This document shows, piece after piece, positions 25,550-36,562 of a DNA stretch of 64,000 nucleotides. This DNA comes from Brackiella oedipodis DSM 13743 (GTDB lineage Bacteria > Pseudomonadota > Gammaproteobacteria > Burkholderiales > Burkholderiaceae_B): positions 633,521-697,520 of the forward strand of contig NZ_KK211205.1 of the NCBI RefSeq assembly GCF_000621025.1, in the 5' to 3' direction. The position numbers and the translations under genes were made by a program. How positions within the stretch are numbered: the first letter of the stretch is position 1; every line of letters begins with the position of its first letter. Below the pieces are notes generated by a model that worked only from the letters and a program-made list of their open reading frames with translations, searched no databases and had not been told where the DNA came from.

Positions 25550-28207
25550 TTAACCGACCACATTAACCAAACGACCAGGCACGACGATAACGCGTTTAGG
25601 CTGACCGCTGATAAATTTTTCGAGGGCTGGGTGTTGTAAGGCGATGGCTTCGATTTGTGCCTTAGTGGCTTCACTCGCCACCGTAATTGAGCCGCGTAAT
25701 TTACCATTAATTTGCAGCATTAGTTCAATTTCGTCAACTACTAAGGCTTGCTCATCGACGACGGGCCAAGGCGCATCCAACAGGTCACCCTGTATTTGGT
25801 CAAAGCCTAGTTCTTGCCATAAGTGCCAAGTGATATGAGGCACTACAGGATAGAGCAGACGCAATAGAATGCTAACGGCTTCTTTAAGGGCGGCATGGCT
25901 GGCGGCGGAGTCATCAAATGGTGTTGACTCAATTGCATTGAGCAGCTTCATATTGGCGGAGACTACAGTGTTGTATTGAATCCGCTCATAGTCATAATTG
26001 GCCTGTTTGAGCAAGGAGTGAGTCTGCAAACGCAATTCATTGAAAGCCTTAGGTGCTTGCAACCAGTCGATGTCACTGACCTCTGGCGCTTGCTTGATCG
26101 CTTCTTGCCACTTATAAATACTTGACCAGAGGCGTTTGAGAAAGCGATGTGAACCTTCGACGCCCGTCTCTGACCACTCAAGGGTTTGTTCTGGCGGGCT
26201 GGCAAACATGACGAATAAACGTGCGGTATCGGCACCCATATTGTCGATAAGGGCTTGTGGATCCACCCCATTGTTTTTGGACTTGGACATTGTGCCAATG
26301 CCGTTATAGTCGACTTCAGAATTATCCTTAATCAGGCGCGCCCCTATGATGGCCCCTTTGCTATCGTAAATATTTTCGACTTCATGTGGCCAGAAATACT
26401 CAATAGCGCCTTTATCGGTGCGACGAGAATAAATTTGATTTAAGACCATGCCTTGGCATAGCAAGTTTTTGAAGGGTTCATCGAACTTAAGCAGACCCAA
26501 ATCACGCATCACTTTGGTCCAGAAACGCGCATACAACAGGTGTAACACAGCATGTTCAATACCCCCAATGTATTGATCCATCGGCATCCAGTAATCATTG
26601 CGTTGATCAACCATGGCTTGATCATTGTTGGCTGAGGTATAACGCATGAAATACCATGAGGAGTCCACAAAGGTATCCATGGTGTCGGTTTCGCGACGAG
26701 CAGGCGCACCACAATTAGGACAGCGACAGTTAACGAATTCTTCGCATTTATCCAAAGGGTTGCCTGAACCGTCAGGAATCAAGTCCTCGGGCAATACGAC
26801 AGGCAGATCTTGTTCGGGGACGGGCACAGCGCCGCATTGTTTACAATGAATAATAGGAATCGGGGTGCCCCAGTAGCGTTGGCGAGAAATCCCCCAGTCC
26901 CGCAGACGCCAAGCCGTTTGTTTTTGGCCCAGACCTTTGCTACTTAGGAGTTCGCTGACTTGATCAATGGCTTGTTTGGAACTTAAACCATCGAACTGTT
27001 GGGAATGGATTAAATGGCCGTGTTCTTTGTCACTGTACCAATCTTGCCAAACTTGCGTGGAGTACTCTTTGCCATCAATGGCCACGACTTGCTTGATAGG
27101 GAGATTATATTTTTGGGCGAATTCAAAGTCGCGTTCGTCGTGCGCAGGCACGGCCATCACAGCCCCGTCGCCGTAACTCATTAAGACATAATTACCCACC
27201 CAAACTTCAATCAGTTCCTCACTGATTGGATGACGCACAAATAAGCCGGTGGCCACCCCTTCTTTTTCTTTGGTGGCCATCTCGGCTTCGGTAGTACCGC
27301 CTTTTTTGACAGACTCAATAAATTCGGCAATCTTGGGATTGCGACGAGCGGCTTCGGCGGCTAGTGGGTGTTCGGCAGCGACGGTACAGAAAGACACCCC
27401 CATAATCGTATCGGCGCGTGTCGTGTAGACAAATAATTTGCCGTCTTGGATTAAGTCGCCAGCTTCGTTACGAATTTCGTGTGTAAAGGCAAATCGTACC
27501 CCTTCACTGCGACCGAGCCAGTTTTCTTGCATGGCTCGAACACGATCCGGCCAGCCAGTGAGCTTGTTTTTGACGTAATCGAGGAGTTCTTCGGCATAAT
27601 CAGTAATGCGTAAATAGTAACCCGGGATCTCACGCTTTTCGACCAAAGCGCCTGAGCGCCAACCGCGACCATCAATCACTTGCTCGTTTGCTAAAACGGT
27701 ATTGTCAACGGGGTCCCAATTGACGGTTTGCGTTTTGCGGTAGGCGATGCCTTTTTCGAGCATTTTCAGAAAAAGCCATTGATTCCAACGATAATATTGG
27801 GGGTCGCAGGCACACATCTCGCGGCTCCAGTCAATGGCCAAGCCCATGGACTGCATTTGCTTTTTCATGTAATCAATATTGTTATACGTCCATTGCGCAG
27901 GAGGTACCTTTGATTTAATGGCGGCATTTTCGGCTGGCATACCAAACGCATCCCAACCCATAGGCATCAGTACGTTATAGCCTCGCATACGCAGTTGACG
28001 AGCCATCACATCATTAATGGTGTAGTTGCGCACATGCCCCATATGCAGCTTGCCACTTGGGTAGGGCAACATCGAACATGCATAGAATTTTGGTTTTTCG
28101 GAGCCATCAGGATTAAGCGCGTGTTCGGTGGTGCTATAAGCGTGTTCTTGGCGCCAGTGTTGTTGGGCTTGTTGTTCAATGAGGGATGGATTGTATTGTT
28201 CTTGCAT
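25550..28207 (-). CDS. leuS: Leucyl-tRNA synthetase
   Basis: 885 residues from ATG 28207 (a longer frame to 28243 adds 12 non-family residues). The class I signature is HMGH (55-58) within [14 protein letters not shown], and TMSKSKNNG near residue 640 is the KMSKS loop. The CP1 editing domain (about 220-420) and a zinc-like cysteine set (CKQCGA, CRCPNC) can be seen. It charges leucine to tRNA. It heads the leuS-lptE-holA operon on the minus strand and diverges from the lipoprotein gene at 28414. Confidence 0.98.
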   Translation of the reverse strand: MQEQYNPSLIEQQAQQHWRQEHAYSTTEHALNPDGSEKPKFYACSMLPYPSGKLHMGHVRNYTINDVMARQLRMRGYNVLMPMGWDAFGMPAENAAIKSKVPPAQWTYNNIDYMKKQMQSMGLAIDWSREMCACDPQYYRWNQWLFLKMLEKGIAYRKTQTVNWDPVDNTVLANEQVIDGRGWRSGALVEKREIPGYYLRITDYAEELLDYVKNKLTGWPDRVRAMQENWLGRSEGVRFAFTHEIRNEAGDLIQDGKLFVYTTRADTIMGVSFCTVAAEHPLAAEAARRNPKIAEFIESVKKGGTTEAEMATKEKEGVATGLFVRHPISEELIEVWVGNYVLMSYGDGAVMAVPAHDERDFEFAQKYNLPIKQVVAIDGKEYSTQVWQDWYSDKEHGHLIHSQQFDGLSSKQAIDQVSELLSSKGLGQKQTAWRLRDWGISRQRYWGTPIPIIHCKQCGAVPVPEQDLPVVLPEDLIPDGSGNPLDKCEEFVNCRCPNCGAPARRETDTMDTFVDSSWYFMRYTSANNDQAMVDQRNDYWMPMDQYIGGIEHAVLHLLYARFWTKVMRDLGLLKFDEPFKNLLCQGMVLNQIYSRRTDKGAIEYFWPHEVENIYDSKGAIIGARLIKDNSEVDYNGIGTMSKSKNNGVDPQALIDNMGADTARLFVMFASPPEQTLEWSETGVEGSHRFLKRLWSSIYKWQEAIKQAPEVSDIDWLQAPKAFNELRLQTHSLLKQANYDYERIQYNTVVSANMKLLNAIESTPFDDSAASHAALKEAVSILLRLLYPVVPHITWHLWQELGFDQIQGDLLDAPWPVVDEQALVVDEIELMLQINGKLRGSITVASEATKAQIEAIALQHPALEKFISGQPKRVIVVPGRLVNVVG

Positions 28208-28296
28208 AATAGAAAATAATAAATGCTGTCTCAATCTAGCCACTGAGACAGCCTCTAAGTGTTTAGCAAATAATTAGAATGAATTTATTGTGAATT

Positions 28297-28325
28297 TTGC
28301 GTTAAATTAGGCAAAAAAATATAAA
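28297..28325 (+). promoter_or_regulatory. Promoter before the small lipoprotein gene
   Basis: TTGCGT (28297-28302), 17 bases, TATAAA (28320-28325) in an AT-rich divergent region. The start would be near 28332, about 80 bases before the gene. The -35 is weak. Confidence 0.4.
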
Positions 28326-28413
28326 TTTATTATAACCTGAATGCCAGTAAAATCTGATTTTACAATAGCAAAGGATATTAAGCTAAGAGCGGCTAGACAA
28401 GGACTAAAGATTT

Positions 28414-28728
28414 ATGAAAAAACTCGCGGTGCTTTTGCCAAGTCTATTATTGGGCTTGAGTGCTTGCAAAACCACGCCACTATATACGGATGGCGATGTA
28501 CATTTATTGCTTGAGTGTCAACCCGAGGATCAAGCCAATTGCCTGGCCAAATTACAGCGCTCTTGCGAGCGTGATTTCAAGGGCAGCGTCTATGACAAAG
28601 AGGATATTTATCGAACCATTCATATTCTGCATGTCACGTGTCGACCCACGCCTAAGGATCCTAAGGACAAGAATGACCATGCAGCGCAGGCCCCCGCGCA
28701 AGCCAACGAGAATGAAGTCGAAGAGTAG
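28414..28728 (+). CDS. Small lipoprotein of unknown function
   Basis: 104 residues. The signal peptide ends in LSAC, so C18 should be lipidated. The mature part contains four more cysteines (C35, C43, C51, C76), enough for two disulfides, and ends in a polar Lys/Asp/Glu/Ala-rich tail. I recognise no family. The gene stands alone, divergent from leuS and closed by a strong terminator, which supports it being real. Its location in the envelope follows from the lipobox. Confidence 0.75.
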   Translation: MKKLAVLLPSLLLGLSACKTTPLYTDGDVHLLLECQPEDQANCLAKLQRSCERDFKGSVYDKEDIYRTIHILHVTCRPTPKDPKDKNDHAAQAPAQANENEVEE

Positions 28729-28756
28729 TGCAAGCAGCAGGCATCTGGAGGACACT

Positions 28757-28791
28757 AAAAAACCAGCCCGTGTCTTAACAAGCTGGTTTTT
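28757..28791. terminator. Terminator between lipoprotein gene and LOG gene
   Basis: AAAAAACCAGC / GCTGGTTTTT with a 14-base loop lies between the convergent genes and has T-runs on both strands. Confidence 0.88.
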
Positions 28792-28812
28792 GCGAGCCGC
28801 TGCTGGCTTACT

Positions 28813-29493
28813 TTAAAGACTGTAGGGGTAGACTTCTAGATCGCTCTGTTCTTGGATTTTTTGTCTTTCTTCGATGATGTATTGCACCACTTCATGCGGG
28901 TCATCGGTAAGATGGTATAACTCTATATCTTCGGCATTAATGTAGCCATGTTGATCCAAGACGACCTGATGAATCCAATCTAATAAGCCCTGCCAGTAGG
29001 CACGACCATAAAATACGATCGGGGCTGGCGGGCTCTTATGAGTTTGAATGAGTGTCAGGGCCTCAAACAGCTCGTCTAGGGTTCCAAAACCACCTGGCAT
29101 AATGACGTAGGCGGCACTATTCATAAAAAAAGTGGTTTTGCGTGACGTAAAATATTTAAAATACAAGCTGGTGGATTGATATTGATTGCCTTTTTGTTCG
29201 TGCGGTAACTGAATATTCAGGCCGATGCTATGGCCATTGGCCTCAAAGCAACCTTGGTTAGCGGCTTCCATAATCCCTGGGCCACCCCCAGAAATAATAC
29301 TAAAACCTGCCTCAGACAGGAGTTTACTGATTTCTTTGGCCTGATTGTAATAGTGTGTATTCTTTACAGTACGGGCGCTGCCGAATATACTGACGGCGCT
29401 TTTCAAGCCTTTGAGGTGTGCAGCTGCGGTTAGCAGTTCTTGATTGATCTCCTTAATTTGTTCCTGAATTGTATTTTTTGTTGTGTTAGACAT
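28813..29493 (-). CDS. LOG family protein (TIGR00730)
   Basis: 226 residues of the Rossmann-like LOG/YvdD family. Key motifs are present: SGGGPGIMEAAN (68-79), SRK (117-119) and PGGFGTLDE (133-141). Family members cleave cytokinin ribotides or other nucleoside 5'-monophosphates at the N-glycosidic bond; bacterial roles vary. The ATG at 29493 overlaps the ATG of divergent polA by two bases, an odd arrangement. A start at an internal TTG near residue 30 would remove the overlap. Confidence 0.88.
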   Translation of the reverse strand: MSNTTKNTIQEQIKEINQELLTAAAHLKGLKSAVSIFGSARTVKNTHYYNQAKEISKLLSEAGFSIISGGGPGIMEAANQGCFEANGHSIGLNIQLPHEQKGNQYQSTSLYFKYFTSRKTTFFMNSAAYVIMPGGFGTLDELFEALTLIQTHKSPPAPIVFYGRAYWQGLLDWIHQVVLDQHGYINAEDIELYHLTDDPHEVVQYIIEERQKIQEQSDLEVYPYSL

Positions 29494-32248
29494 GAAAAAA
29501 ACCTTATTACTAATTGATGGTTCCAGTTATTTGTTTAGAGCATTTCACGCCATGCCAAATCTAACAAGTCCAAATGGTGAGCCCACAGGCGCATTAAGTG
29601 GCGTTATCAATATGGTACGTAAAATTGCCAAAGAATACAAAGCAGATTATATGGCATGTGTGTTTGATGCCAAAGGCAAAACCTTTAGGCACGATCTTTA
29701 TCAAGAATACAAAGCCACACGCCCCGCTATGCCAGAGGAATTACGGCAACAAATCGCGCCGATTCATGAAGCCATTGCGAGTATGGGCTGGCCCGTGATT
29801 GCTGTGCCAGGGGTCGAGGCCGACGACGTCATCGCGACTCTCGCGAAGTGGGCCAGTGACGCCGATGTCCAAACTCTGATTTTTACGGGGGACAAAGATA
29901 TGGCGCAGTTAGTGAGCGACAATGTAACCCTGCTCGATACCATGAAACGCGGTAAGCAAGATATCGAGGCGCTCGATATCAAGGGGGTCAAACAAAAATA
30001 CGGCGTTTATCCAGAGCAGATCATTGATTACTTAATGCTGATTGGTGATACCTCAGACAATGTACCTGGTGTCTCCAAAGTCGGCCCCAAAACAGCAGAA
30101 AAATGGCTCAATCAATACCAGACCTTAGACAATCTTATCGAACATGCTGATGACATCAAGGGTGTGGTCGGGCAAAACCTTCGCGATAGTATTGAGCAGT
30201 TTGGCTTAACTCGCGATTTGATTACCTTACGGCAAGATTGCGCAATTTCTGACGAGGTCAGTCAGTTGCAAAATCTCACGCCTAAGCAACCCGATGTTGA
30301 CAAACTTGTGCAGATTGCCAAGCATTACGGCCTCAATAGTTTTTTAAACGCTATTTATGATGCGCATGACACCGCGCAGTCGACTGCTGCAGACGGGCAT
30401 GCAAGCACTGAAGATAATCCCGAGCCCGCAGCCAAGCCCAAAACCGCCTGTGATTATCAAACCGTTGTCACTAAAGAGGTGTTGCAAGAATGTCTCGAGG
30501 CGATTAAAGAGGCGCCTTTAGTAGCGCTTGACACAGAAACCAATGCTCTGCATCCCATGCAAGCCAAATTAGTCGGTATCTCACTCTCTGTAGCGGCCCA
30601 TCAAGGCTGGTATATTCCAGTGGCGCATCAGGGTGAACTCACGCAAGCACAACTAGACAAAGAGTATGTATTAGAGCAACTTCAGGCTTGGCTGAATGAT
30701 GCGGACAGTCATAAGGTGTTGCATAACGCCAAATTCGATATGCATGTGTTTGCCAATGAAGGTATCGCCCTTAAAGGCGTCAAACATGACACGATGTTAA
30801 TGGCCTATGTGCTGGATTCGGCGCAGCGGGTGGCGCTCGATAAGCTGGCAGGCAAATACCTTGGTGAAACTGGCACGACGTACGAAGCGCTTTGCGGTAA
30901 GGGCAAACATGCCATTACCTTTGATCAAGTAGCCATCGACAAAGCCGCACACTACGCCTGCGAAGATGCTGACTTTACGTGGCGTTTATGGCAATTATTG
31001 GAGCCACAAATCAGTGATCAAGCAGGCTACCAAGCGACTTATGAGCTAGAAATGCAAGTCATGCCTGTGATCTGCCAAATTGAACGCAATGGCGTCAAAA
31101 TAGATACCGCCACCTTGCGTGCACAAAGTGTCGAAATTACCCAGCGTTTGCAGGAATTAGAGGCCAAGGCGCATGAGGTGGCTGGCTCTAGCTTTAATTT
31201 GAACTCGACCAAGCAATTAGGCGAGATTTTGTTTGCAAAATTGCAATTGCCTGTGCTTCGTAAGACGCCTAAAGGGGTACCTTCAACAGACGAAGAAGTA
31301 TTGAGTCAATTAGCAGAAGACTACCCATTACCGAAAATCATCTTGCAATATCGCAGTCTGGCCAAACTAAAATCGACCTACACCGATAAATTACCCGAGA
31401 TGATTGATCCACAGACTGGACGGATCCATACCAATTATTCGCAGGCCTCAGTTGTGACGGGGCGCTTAGCCTCTCTCGAGCCGAATTTACAAAATATACC
31501 GGTTCGTACAGAAGAGGGCCGCAAAATCCGCGAAGCCTTTGTCGCTGATAAAAGCAAGTGTTTGATCGCGGCTGATTACTCGCAGATTGAGCTGCGCGTG
31601 ATGGCGCATTTATCGGGTGATGAGAATCTACTTAAGGCATTCCAAGAGGGACAAGATATTCACCGTGCTACAGCGGCCGAGATCTTTAACATTCCTCTTG
31701 AGGAGGTGAGTGCTGAACAAAGGCGTTCAGCCAAGGCCATTAATTTTGGGCTGATTTACGGCATGGGCGCCTTTGGCTTGGCCAAAAATCTCAATATCAC
31801 ACGCGAAGCAGCACAACTCTATATCGATCGGTATTTTGAACGCTATCCAGGGGTCGCGACCTATATGGAAAGCATTCGCCAAAAAGCGGTCCAACAAGGC
31901 TATGTCGAGACCGTCTTTGGCCGCCGCTTATGGTTCAGGGATTTACAAAATGCCCCAGCGAGACGCCGTGCCGCTGCCGAAAGAGCGGCCATTAATGCGC
32001 CTATGCAAGGAACGGCGGCCGATTTGATCAAAAAAGCCATGGTTCGCGTACAACATTTTCTTGAACAGGAACAACTCGAGAGCATGTTAATCATGCAGGT
32101 CCATGATGAATTGGTGCTAGAAGTCCCCGAGGCCGAAAAAGATCAGGTGCTGCAGCAATTACCAGCCCTAATGACGGAGGTGGCAGACTTGAAGGTAGGG
32201 TTAGAAGTCGAGACCGGAGAGGGTGAAAATTGGCGCCAAGCCCATTAG
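29492..32248 (+). CDS. polA: DNA polymerase I
   Basis: 918 residues from ATG 29492 (GTG 29483 possible). The N-terminal 5' nuclease (about 1-290) starts LLLIDGSSYLFRAFHAM; the 3'-5' exonuclease domain (about 320-510) has D347 and E349 in LDTET, so proofreading is retained; the polymerase domain (540-918) has DYSQIELR and VHDELV. It fills gaps and removes RNA primers in replication and repair. No Shine-Dalgarno precedes the ATG, and the start codon overlaps that of the divergent LOG gene. The normal length and motifs indicate a functional enzyme. Confidence 0.98.
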   Translation: MKKTLLLIDGSSYLFRAFHAMPNLTSPNGEPTGALSGVINMVRKIAKEYKADYMACVFDAKGKTFRHDLYQEYKATRPAMPEELRQQIAPIHEAIASMGWPVIAVPGVEADDVIATLAKWASDADVQTLIFTGDKDMAQLVSDNVTLLDTMKRGKQDIEALDIKGVKQKYGVYPEQIIDYLMLIGDTSDNVPGVSKVGPKTAEKWLNQYQTLDNLIEHADDIKGVVGQNLRDSIEQFGLTRDLITLRQDCAISDEVSQLQNLTPKQPDVDKLVQIAKHYGLNSFLNAIYDAHDTAQSTAADGHASTEDNPEPAAKPKTACDYQTVVTKEVLQECLEAIKEAPLVALDTETNALHPMQAKLVGISLSVAAHQGWYIPVAHQGELTQAQLDKEYVLEQLQAWLNDADSHKVLHNAKFDMHVFANEGIALKGVKHDTMLMAYVLDSAQRVALDKLAGKYLGETGTTYEALCGKGKHAITFDQVAIDKAAHYACEDADFTWRLWQLLEPQISDQAGYQATYELEMQVMPVICQIERNGVKIDTATLRAQSVEITQRLQELEAKAHEVAGSSFNLNSTKQLGEILFAKLQLPVLRKTPKGVPSTDEEVLSQLAEDYPLPKIILQYRSLAKLKSTYTDKLPEMIDPQTGRIHTNYSQASVVTGRLASLEPNLQNIPVRTEEGRKIREAFVADKSKCLIAADYSQIELRVMAHLSGDENLLKAFQEGQDIHRATAAEIFNIPLEEVSAEQRRSAKAINFGLIYGMGAFGLAKNLNITREAAQLYIDRYFERYPGVATYMESIRQKAVQQGYVETVFGRRLWFRDLQNAPARRRAAAERAAINAPMQGTAADLIKKAMVRVQHFLEQEQLESMLIMQVHDELVLEVPEAEKDQVLQQLPALMTEVADLKVGLEVETGEGENWRQAH

Positions 32249-32266
32249 GCGACTGGGCTTAGCGCC
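32232..32266. terminator. Hairpin over the polA stop codon
   Basis: GGCGCCAAGCCCA / TGGGCTTAGCGCC pairs with one mismatch around a 9-base loop that includes the polA TAG. There is no T-run on the plus strand; it separates convergent polA and htpX. Confidence 0.45.
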
Positions 32267-32287
32267 AGCAAGCAAAACGCTACAAGT

Positions 32288-33190
32288 TTATTTAGGTAGT
32301 GGTGTGACTTCTAGCGCTTTAAGCGCTTCGATGCGCTCTTGAAGCGGTGGATGTGAAGCAAACAAAGAGGCGATGTTTTTGCCTGTAATCCCAAAGGCGT
32401 TCATTTCTTGTGGCAACTCATTGTCGGCGCTGCTGATTTGCTCGAGACGCTGTAGGGCTTTAATCATGGGGGTTTTAGATTGCATTAAGTGCGCGGCCCC
32501 GGCATCAGCACGATATTCACGATAGCGAGAAAACCAAGCCACAATCATAGAAGCTAAAAAACCAAACACGGTTTGCAGCACCAGCACACAGACGAAATAC
32601 GTACCACCTCCGCCTTGTGAGTCTGAGTTACTGCGCAAGGCACGATCGATAAATTCGGCCACGATGCGCGATAAAAACACCACAAAGGTATTGACTACCC
32701 CTTGGATTAACGACAAGGTCACCATATCGCCATTGGCGACGTGGCTCATCTCATGAGCCAGCACGGCACAGACTTCCTCTTCATCCATGCTATTGAGTAG
32801 ACCTGTAGACACCGCCACTAAGGCGCTATTTTTGAAGGCACCGGTCGCGAAGGCATTGGGCGGGCCTTGATAAATAGCCACCTCAGGCATTTCTACTTGG
32901 GCTTTTTGAGCCAATTGTGAGACCGTATTTAGTAACCAGGTCTCTGAAGCGTTGGCAGGTGACTGTGGGTCAATGACGCGAGCGCCCATACTGTGCTTAG
33001 CGATCGTTTTGCTCATCAACAGAGAGATAATCGAGCCTGTAAAGCCGATGACCGCAGACATAATTAATAAGTTCACATAATCAATGCCATATTGTGAGGT
33101 GTAATTGCCCACCCCCAATACGGCTAAAATCACCGAAATCACCAATAACACGGCGATATTTGTCAACAAAAATAGAAAAATTCTCTTCAT
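32288..33190 (-). CDS. htpX: Membrane zinc metalloprotease HtpX
   Basis: 300 residues. Two N-terminal helices (about 7-27, 38-58) precede the zinc motif HEMSH (146-150); two more helices follow, and a downstream Glu in [12 protein letters not shown] provides the third ligand. HtpX works with FtsH in quality control of inner-membrane proteins. It is convergent with polA. No oddities. Confidence 0.96.
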   Translation of the reverse strand: MKRIFLFLLTNIAVLLVISVILAVLGVGNYTSQYGIDYVNLLIMSAVIGFTGSIISLLMSKTIAKHSMGARVIDPQSPANASETWLLNTVSQLAQKAQVEMPEVAIYQGPPNAFATGAFKNSALVAVSTGLLNSMDEEEVCAVLAHEMSHVANGDMVTLSLIQGVVNTFVVFLSRIVAEFIDRALRSNSDSQGGGGTYFVCVLVLQTVFGFLASMIVAWFSRYREYRADAGAAHLMQSKTPMIKALQRLEQISSADNELPQEMNAFGITGKNIASLFASHPPLQERIEALKALEVTPLPK

Positions 33191-33387
33191 TAAGCAAAAA
33201 TCCTTTGTTAGGGTTAACTATTATTTTTCTTACTTTAAATGATTTTGTGAATTTATTGTTAAAATATAGGGTTAGTGTTATGTTACAGATTTCTTATCCA
33301 CTATTAGGCCGATATTACATGGATTAGATCTATTCACATCACCGATTTGAGCAGTAAGCTACTAAACAGTAAATATGGGAGTTAGGC

Positions 33388-33690
33388 GTGCCGTCCACAA
33401 AAGCCAAGAGCGTTGATAATCAACTCAGTTTTGAAGAAGCCATTGCGCAATTGCAGCAGATTGTCAATGATATGGAGCAGCAACAATTACCCTTGGATGA
33501 AGCGATTCAAGCTTACGAAAAGGGCATGCAACTGACGGCTATCTGTCGCCAAAAACTCGAGCAAGCCGAACAAAAAGTCAAGGTCTTGCAAGATAATCAA
33601 TGGCTAGACGCCAATAAGACAAAGGCGCCTACGAGCGCTGCCGACAGGCAAGCGACGCCGTCATCAGATCACGATGACGCTCTTTTTTAA
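33388..33690 (+). CDS. xseB: Exodeoxyribonuclease VII small subunit
   Basis: 100 residues from GTG 33388, with GGGAGTTAGG just upstream. The conserved helical core (LSFEEAIAQLQQIVNDMEQ, LDEAIQAYEKGMQLT) fits XseB, which binds the XseA catalytic subunit of the single-strand exonuclease. A polar 25-residue tail follows. It heads the xseB-ispA-dxs-folE2 group, a common arrangement in proteobacteria. Confidence 0.94.
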   Translation: MPSTKAKSVDNQLSFEEAIAQLQQIVNDMEQQQLPLDEAIQAYEKGMQLTAICRQKLEQAEQKVKVLQDNQWLDANKTKAPTSAADRQATPSSDHDDALF

Positions 33691-33711
33691 TGAAGTGCTG
33701 GATTAATTGGC

Positions 33712-34626
33712 ATGTTGAACGAAAAAATTTCTTTTGAGCATTGGCTCAAAGCCGATGTACAAGATTCGATGGAAGGATTTCTCAAAGAAATCTTGCCTTC
33801 CAACCAAGAATTTCCGAACGAATTGCATGAGGCCATGCGTTATGCGGTCTTAGGGGGCGGCAAACGTGTGCGTGCAGCCTTGGTGCTGGCCACTGGTCTG
33901 GCGGTGCATCGTAATGAGCTTAATTCTTCATTACTAAAAGCCCTGCAATATGCCGCTGCTGCCGTCGAATTGATTCATGCCTATTCATTAGTGCACGATG
34001 ATATGCCGTGTATGGATGACGATAAATTGCGTCGAGGTAAGCCGACCGTACATGTCAAATACGGTGAAGCGCAAGCCCTATTAGTAGGTGACGCCCTGCA
34101 AACCAGTGCCTTTGAGCAACTGGTCAAAATGCCGGTCGCACCTGCCTTGGTCGTGCAAGCGGTGCGTTTATTAGCCACTGCATCAGGTAGCATGGGCATG
34201 GCCGGGGGTCAGTCTTTAGATCTCAAGTATGTCAATCAGTCGCTCGAGCTCGAACAATTACAACAAATGCATCGCCTCAAAACAGGTGCCTTGATCGAAG
34301 GTAGCGTAATGCTGGGCGCAGTCGCTTGTGGTGCTAATTACGAGGATCGTCAGGCCCTCGAAACCTTCGGTTCTGTGCTGGGCCTAGCTTATCAGGTAGT
34401 AGATGATGTACTTGATCAGGTTCAGGACACAGAGAAACTTGGCAAAACGGCGGGCAAAGATGCGCAACACAATAAGCCCAACTACGTTTCTGTGATGGGT
34501 CTAGAGCAAGCCCAAAATTTTGCTAAAGAGCTCCACGAATTGGCCCTTGACACTATTATTCATTTTGGTCCGCGCGCTAATCGCCTGCGTGGCATTGCCG
34601 AGTTTGTGCTCAAACGCAGTAACTAA
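33712..34626 (+). CDS. ispA: Farnesyl diphosphate synthase
   Basis: 304 residues of the trans-prenyltransferase family. The first Asp-rich motif is DDMPCMDDD (96-104), the second DDVLD (231-235), and GGGKRVR (48-54) binds isopentenyl diphosphate. It makes C15 diphosphate for ubiquinone, undecaprenyl and other isoprenoids. The gene lies 21 bases after xseB and 9 before dxs. Confidence 0.95.
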   Translation: MLNEKISFEHWLKADVQDSMEGFLKEILPSNQEFPNELHEAMRYAVLGGGKRVRAALVLATGLAVHRNELNSSLLKALQYAAAAVELIHAYSLVHDDMPCMDDDKLRRGKPTVHVKYGEAQALLVGDALQTSAFEQLVKMPVAPALVVQAVRLLATASGSMGMAGGQSLDLKYVNQSLELEQLQQMHRLKTGALIEGSVMLGAVACGANYEDRQALETFGSVLGLAYQVVDDVLDQVQDTEKLGKTAGKDAQHNKPNYVSVMGLEQAQNFAKELHELALDTIIHFGPRANRLRGIAEFVLKRSN

Positions 34627-34635
34627 GAGAACATG

Positions 34636-36552
34636 ATGAGCAAATTGTTAGCCACTATATCTGGTCCCGATGATCTCAAATACCTCAATCGTCAACAATT
34701 ACACGACTTGAGTGATGAACTGCGTCAGTTTATTTTGCAATCGGTGTCACAAACAGGTGGGCATTTATCCTCGAATTTGGGGACGGTGGAATTATCCATC
34801 GCCTTACACTATGTGTTTAATACTCCGACAGACAAAATTATTTGGGATGTCGGTCATCAGTCATATCCGCACAAGGTATTGACGGGACGCCGCGAGCAGT
34901 TGCATACCATCCGTCAGTTAGGCGGTATTTCTGGTTTTCCTAAGCGTCAAGAATCGCCCTATGATGCCTTTGGTACAGCGCATTCGAGTACGTCGATTTC
35001 AGCCGCGTTGGGGATGGCCGTCGCCGCGCGTAATTTGGGTCTCAAGCAACGTCGTCACATCGCCGTAATCGGTGATGGCGCCATGACAGCCGGTATGGTA
35101 TTTGAGGCACTCAATAACGCAGGTGTAACGCCTGACGTTAATTTACTGGTGATTTTGAATGACAATAATATGTCGATTTCGCCACCGGTAGGTGCGCTTA
35201 ATCAGTATTTAGTGCACTTACTGAATGGTCGTTTCTATCGCGAAGCGAGTGATTTTAGCAAGGTGGTACTCGAACATATGCCAGCGCCTATGGCTGATTT
35301 AGCGCGTAAGGTCAAGGGGCACGCCAAAAGCATGATTGGCCCGACCACCGCCAATAATGCCACGGCTTCCGTCGCTAATTCGGCGACCATGTTCGAAGAG
35401 TTTGGTTTCAATTATATCGGCCCGGTCGATGGCCACGATTTAGATGCCTTAATTCCTGCACTCGAAAACTGCAATAAAGCGGGTGGTTTGCAATTTTTGC
35501 ATATCGTTACTCGCAAAGGGCAGGGCTATAAGCTGGCTGAAGCTGATCCTGTGCTGTATCACGGACCGGGCAAATTCGACCCCGATGTTGGCATCCAAAG
35601 TGCGGGCACTAAAAAACCGCGCACCTTTACTCAGGTCTTTTCAAAATGGATTTGTGATCGTGCGGCACAAGACAGCAAATTATATGCTATCACCCCTGCG
35701 ATGCGCGAAGGCAGCGGCTTAGTCGAATTTGAAGCCCAGTTTCCTGAGCGTTATTTTGATGTCGGGATCGCCGAGCAACATGCCGTCACCTTTGCGGCGG
35801 GGATCGCTTGCGAGGGTCTCAAACCCGTAGTGGCCATTTATTCAACCTTTTTGCAACGAGCTTATGATCAGCTGATTCACGATGTGGCGCTACAGAATCT
35901 CGATGTCACCTTTGCGCTGGATCGTGCTGGCTTAGTGGGGGCTGATGGTGCCACCCATGCGGGCAATTACGATATAGCCTATTTGCGCTGTATCCCAAAT
36001 ATGGTGGTGGCGGCGCCATCGGATCGCGCCGAAGCGCGCTTATTGCTCAATACCTGTTATCAATACCAAGGTCCCGCCAGTGTGCGTTATCCACGCGGCA
36101 GTGGCGTCGGTGATGATCTTGCCGTCGCAGAGCAAACTGTGCCACTTGGCAAGGCTGTGCTTCGTCATCAGGGTGCTAGTCCTATTGCTATTTTGTGTTT
36201 CGGTCCTTTATTACAACAAGCTTTACCCTTGGCCCAAAAATACGATATCACTGTGGTGGATATGCGCTTTGTGAAACCGCTAGATGGCTCCTGTATTGCA
36301 CAATTGGCACAAACACATCAAGCCTTTGTTACCCTCGAAGAGGGCGCTCTGATGGGCGGAGCAGGCAGTGCTGTTGCCGAGTTTCTGAATGCCCATAACC
36401 TAGATGTTGAGCTCTTGCAATTAGGGTTTCCGGATCGCTTTATTGATCATGGCGAACAAAAACAATTATTGCAGCAACTCAATTTACACACGGAAGGTAT
36501 CGAAGCCTCTATACAAAAACGCTTTAGCAAACTATTAGAACAAAAAGGATAA
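34636..36552 (+). CDS. dxs: 1-deoxy-D-xylulose-5-phosphate synthase
   Basis: 638 residues from ATG 34636, five bases after AAGAGA (ATG 34633 is also possible). The TPP site GDGAMTAGM...LNDNNMSI and transketolase motif [15 protein letters not shown] are visible. It condenses pyruvate and glyceraldehyde phosphate, the first step of the MEP isoprenoid route, upstream of IspA in the same operon. Length and domains are normal. Confidence 0.97.
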   Translation: MSKLLATISGPDDLKYLNRQQLHDLSDELRQFILQSVSQTGGHLSSNLGTVELSIALHYVFNTPTDKIIWDVGHQSYPHKVLTGRREQLHTIRQLGGISGFPKRQESPYDAFGTAHSSTSISAALGMAVAARNLGLKQRRHIAVIGDGAMTAGMVFEALNNAGVTPDVNLLVILNDNNMSISPPVGALNQYLVHLLNGRFYREASDFSKVVLEHMPAPMADLARKVKGHAKSMIGPTTANNATASVANSATMFEEFGFNYIGPVDGHDLDALIPALENCNKAGGLQFLHIVTRKGQGYKLAEADPVLYHGPGKFDPDVGIQSAGTKKPRTFTQVFSKWICDRAAQDSKLYAITPAMREGSGLVEFEAQFPERYFDVGIAEQHAVTFAAGIACEGLKPVVAIYSTFLQRAYDQLIHDVALQNLDVTFALDRAGLVGADGATHAGNYDIAYLRCIPNMVVAAPSDRAEARLLLNTCYQYQGPASVRYPRGSGVGDDLAVAEQTVPLGKAVLRHQGASPIAILCFGPLLQQALPLAQKYDITVVDMRFVKPLDGSCIAQLAQTHQAFVTLEEGALMGGAGSAVAEFLNAHNLDVELLQLGFPDRFIDHGEQKQLLQQLNLHTEGIEASIQKRFSKLLEQKG

Positions 36553-36562
36553 TAATTTTTTA

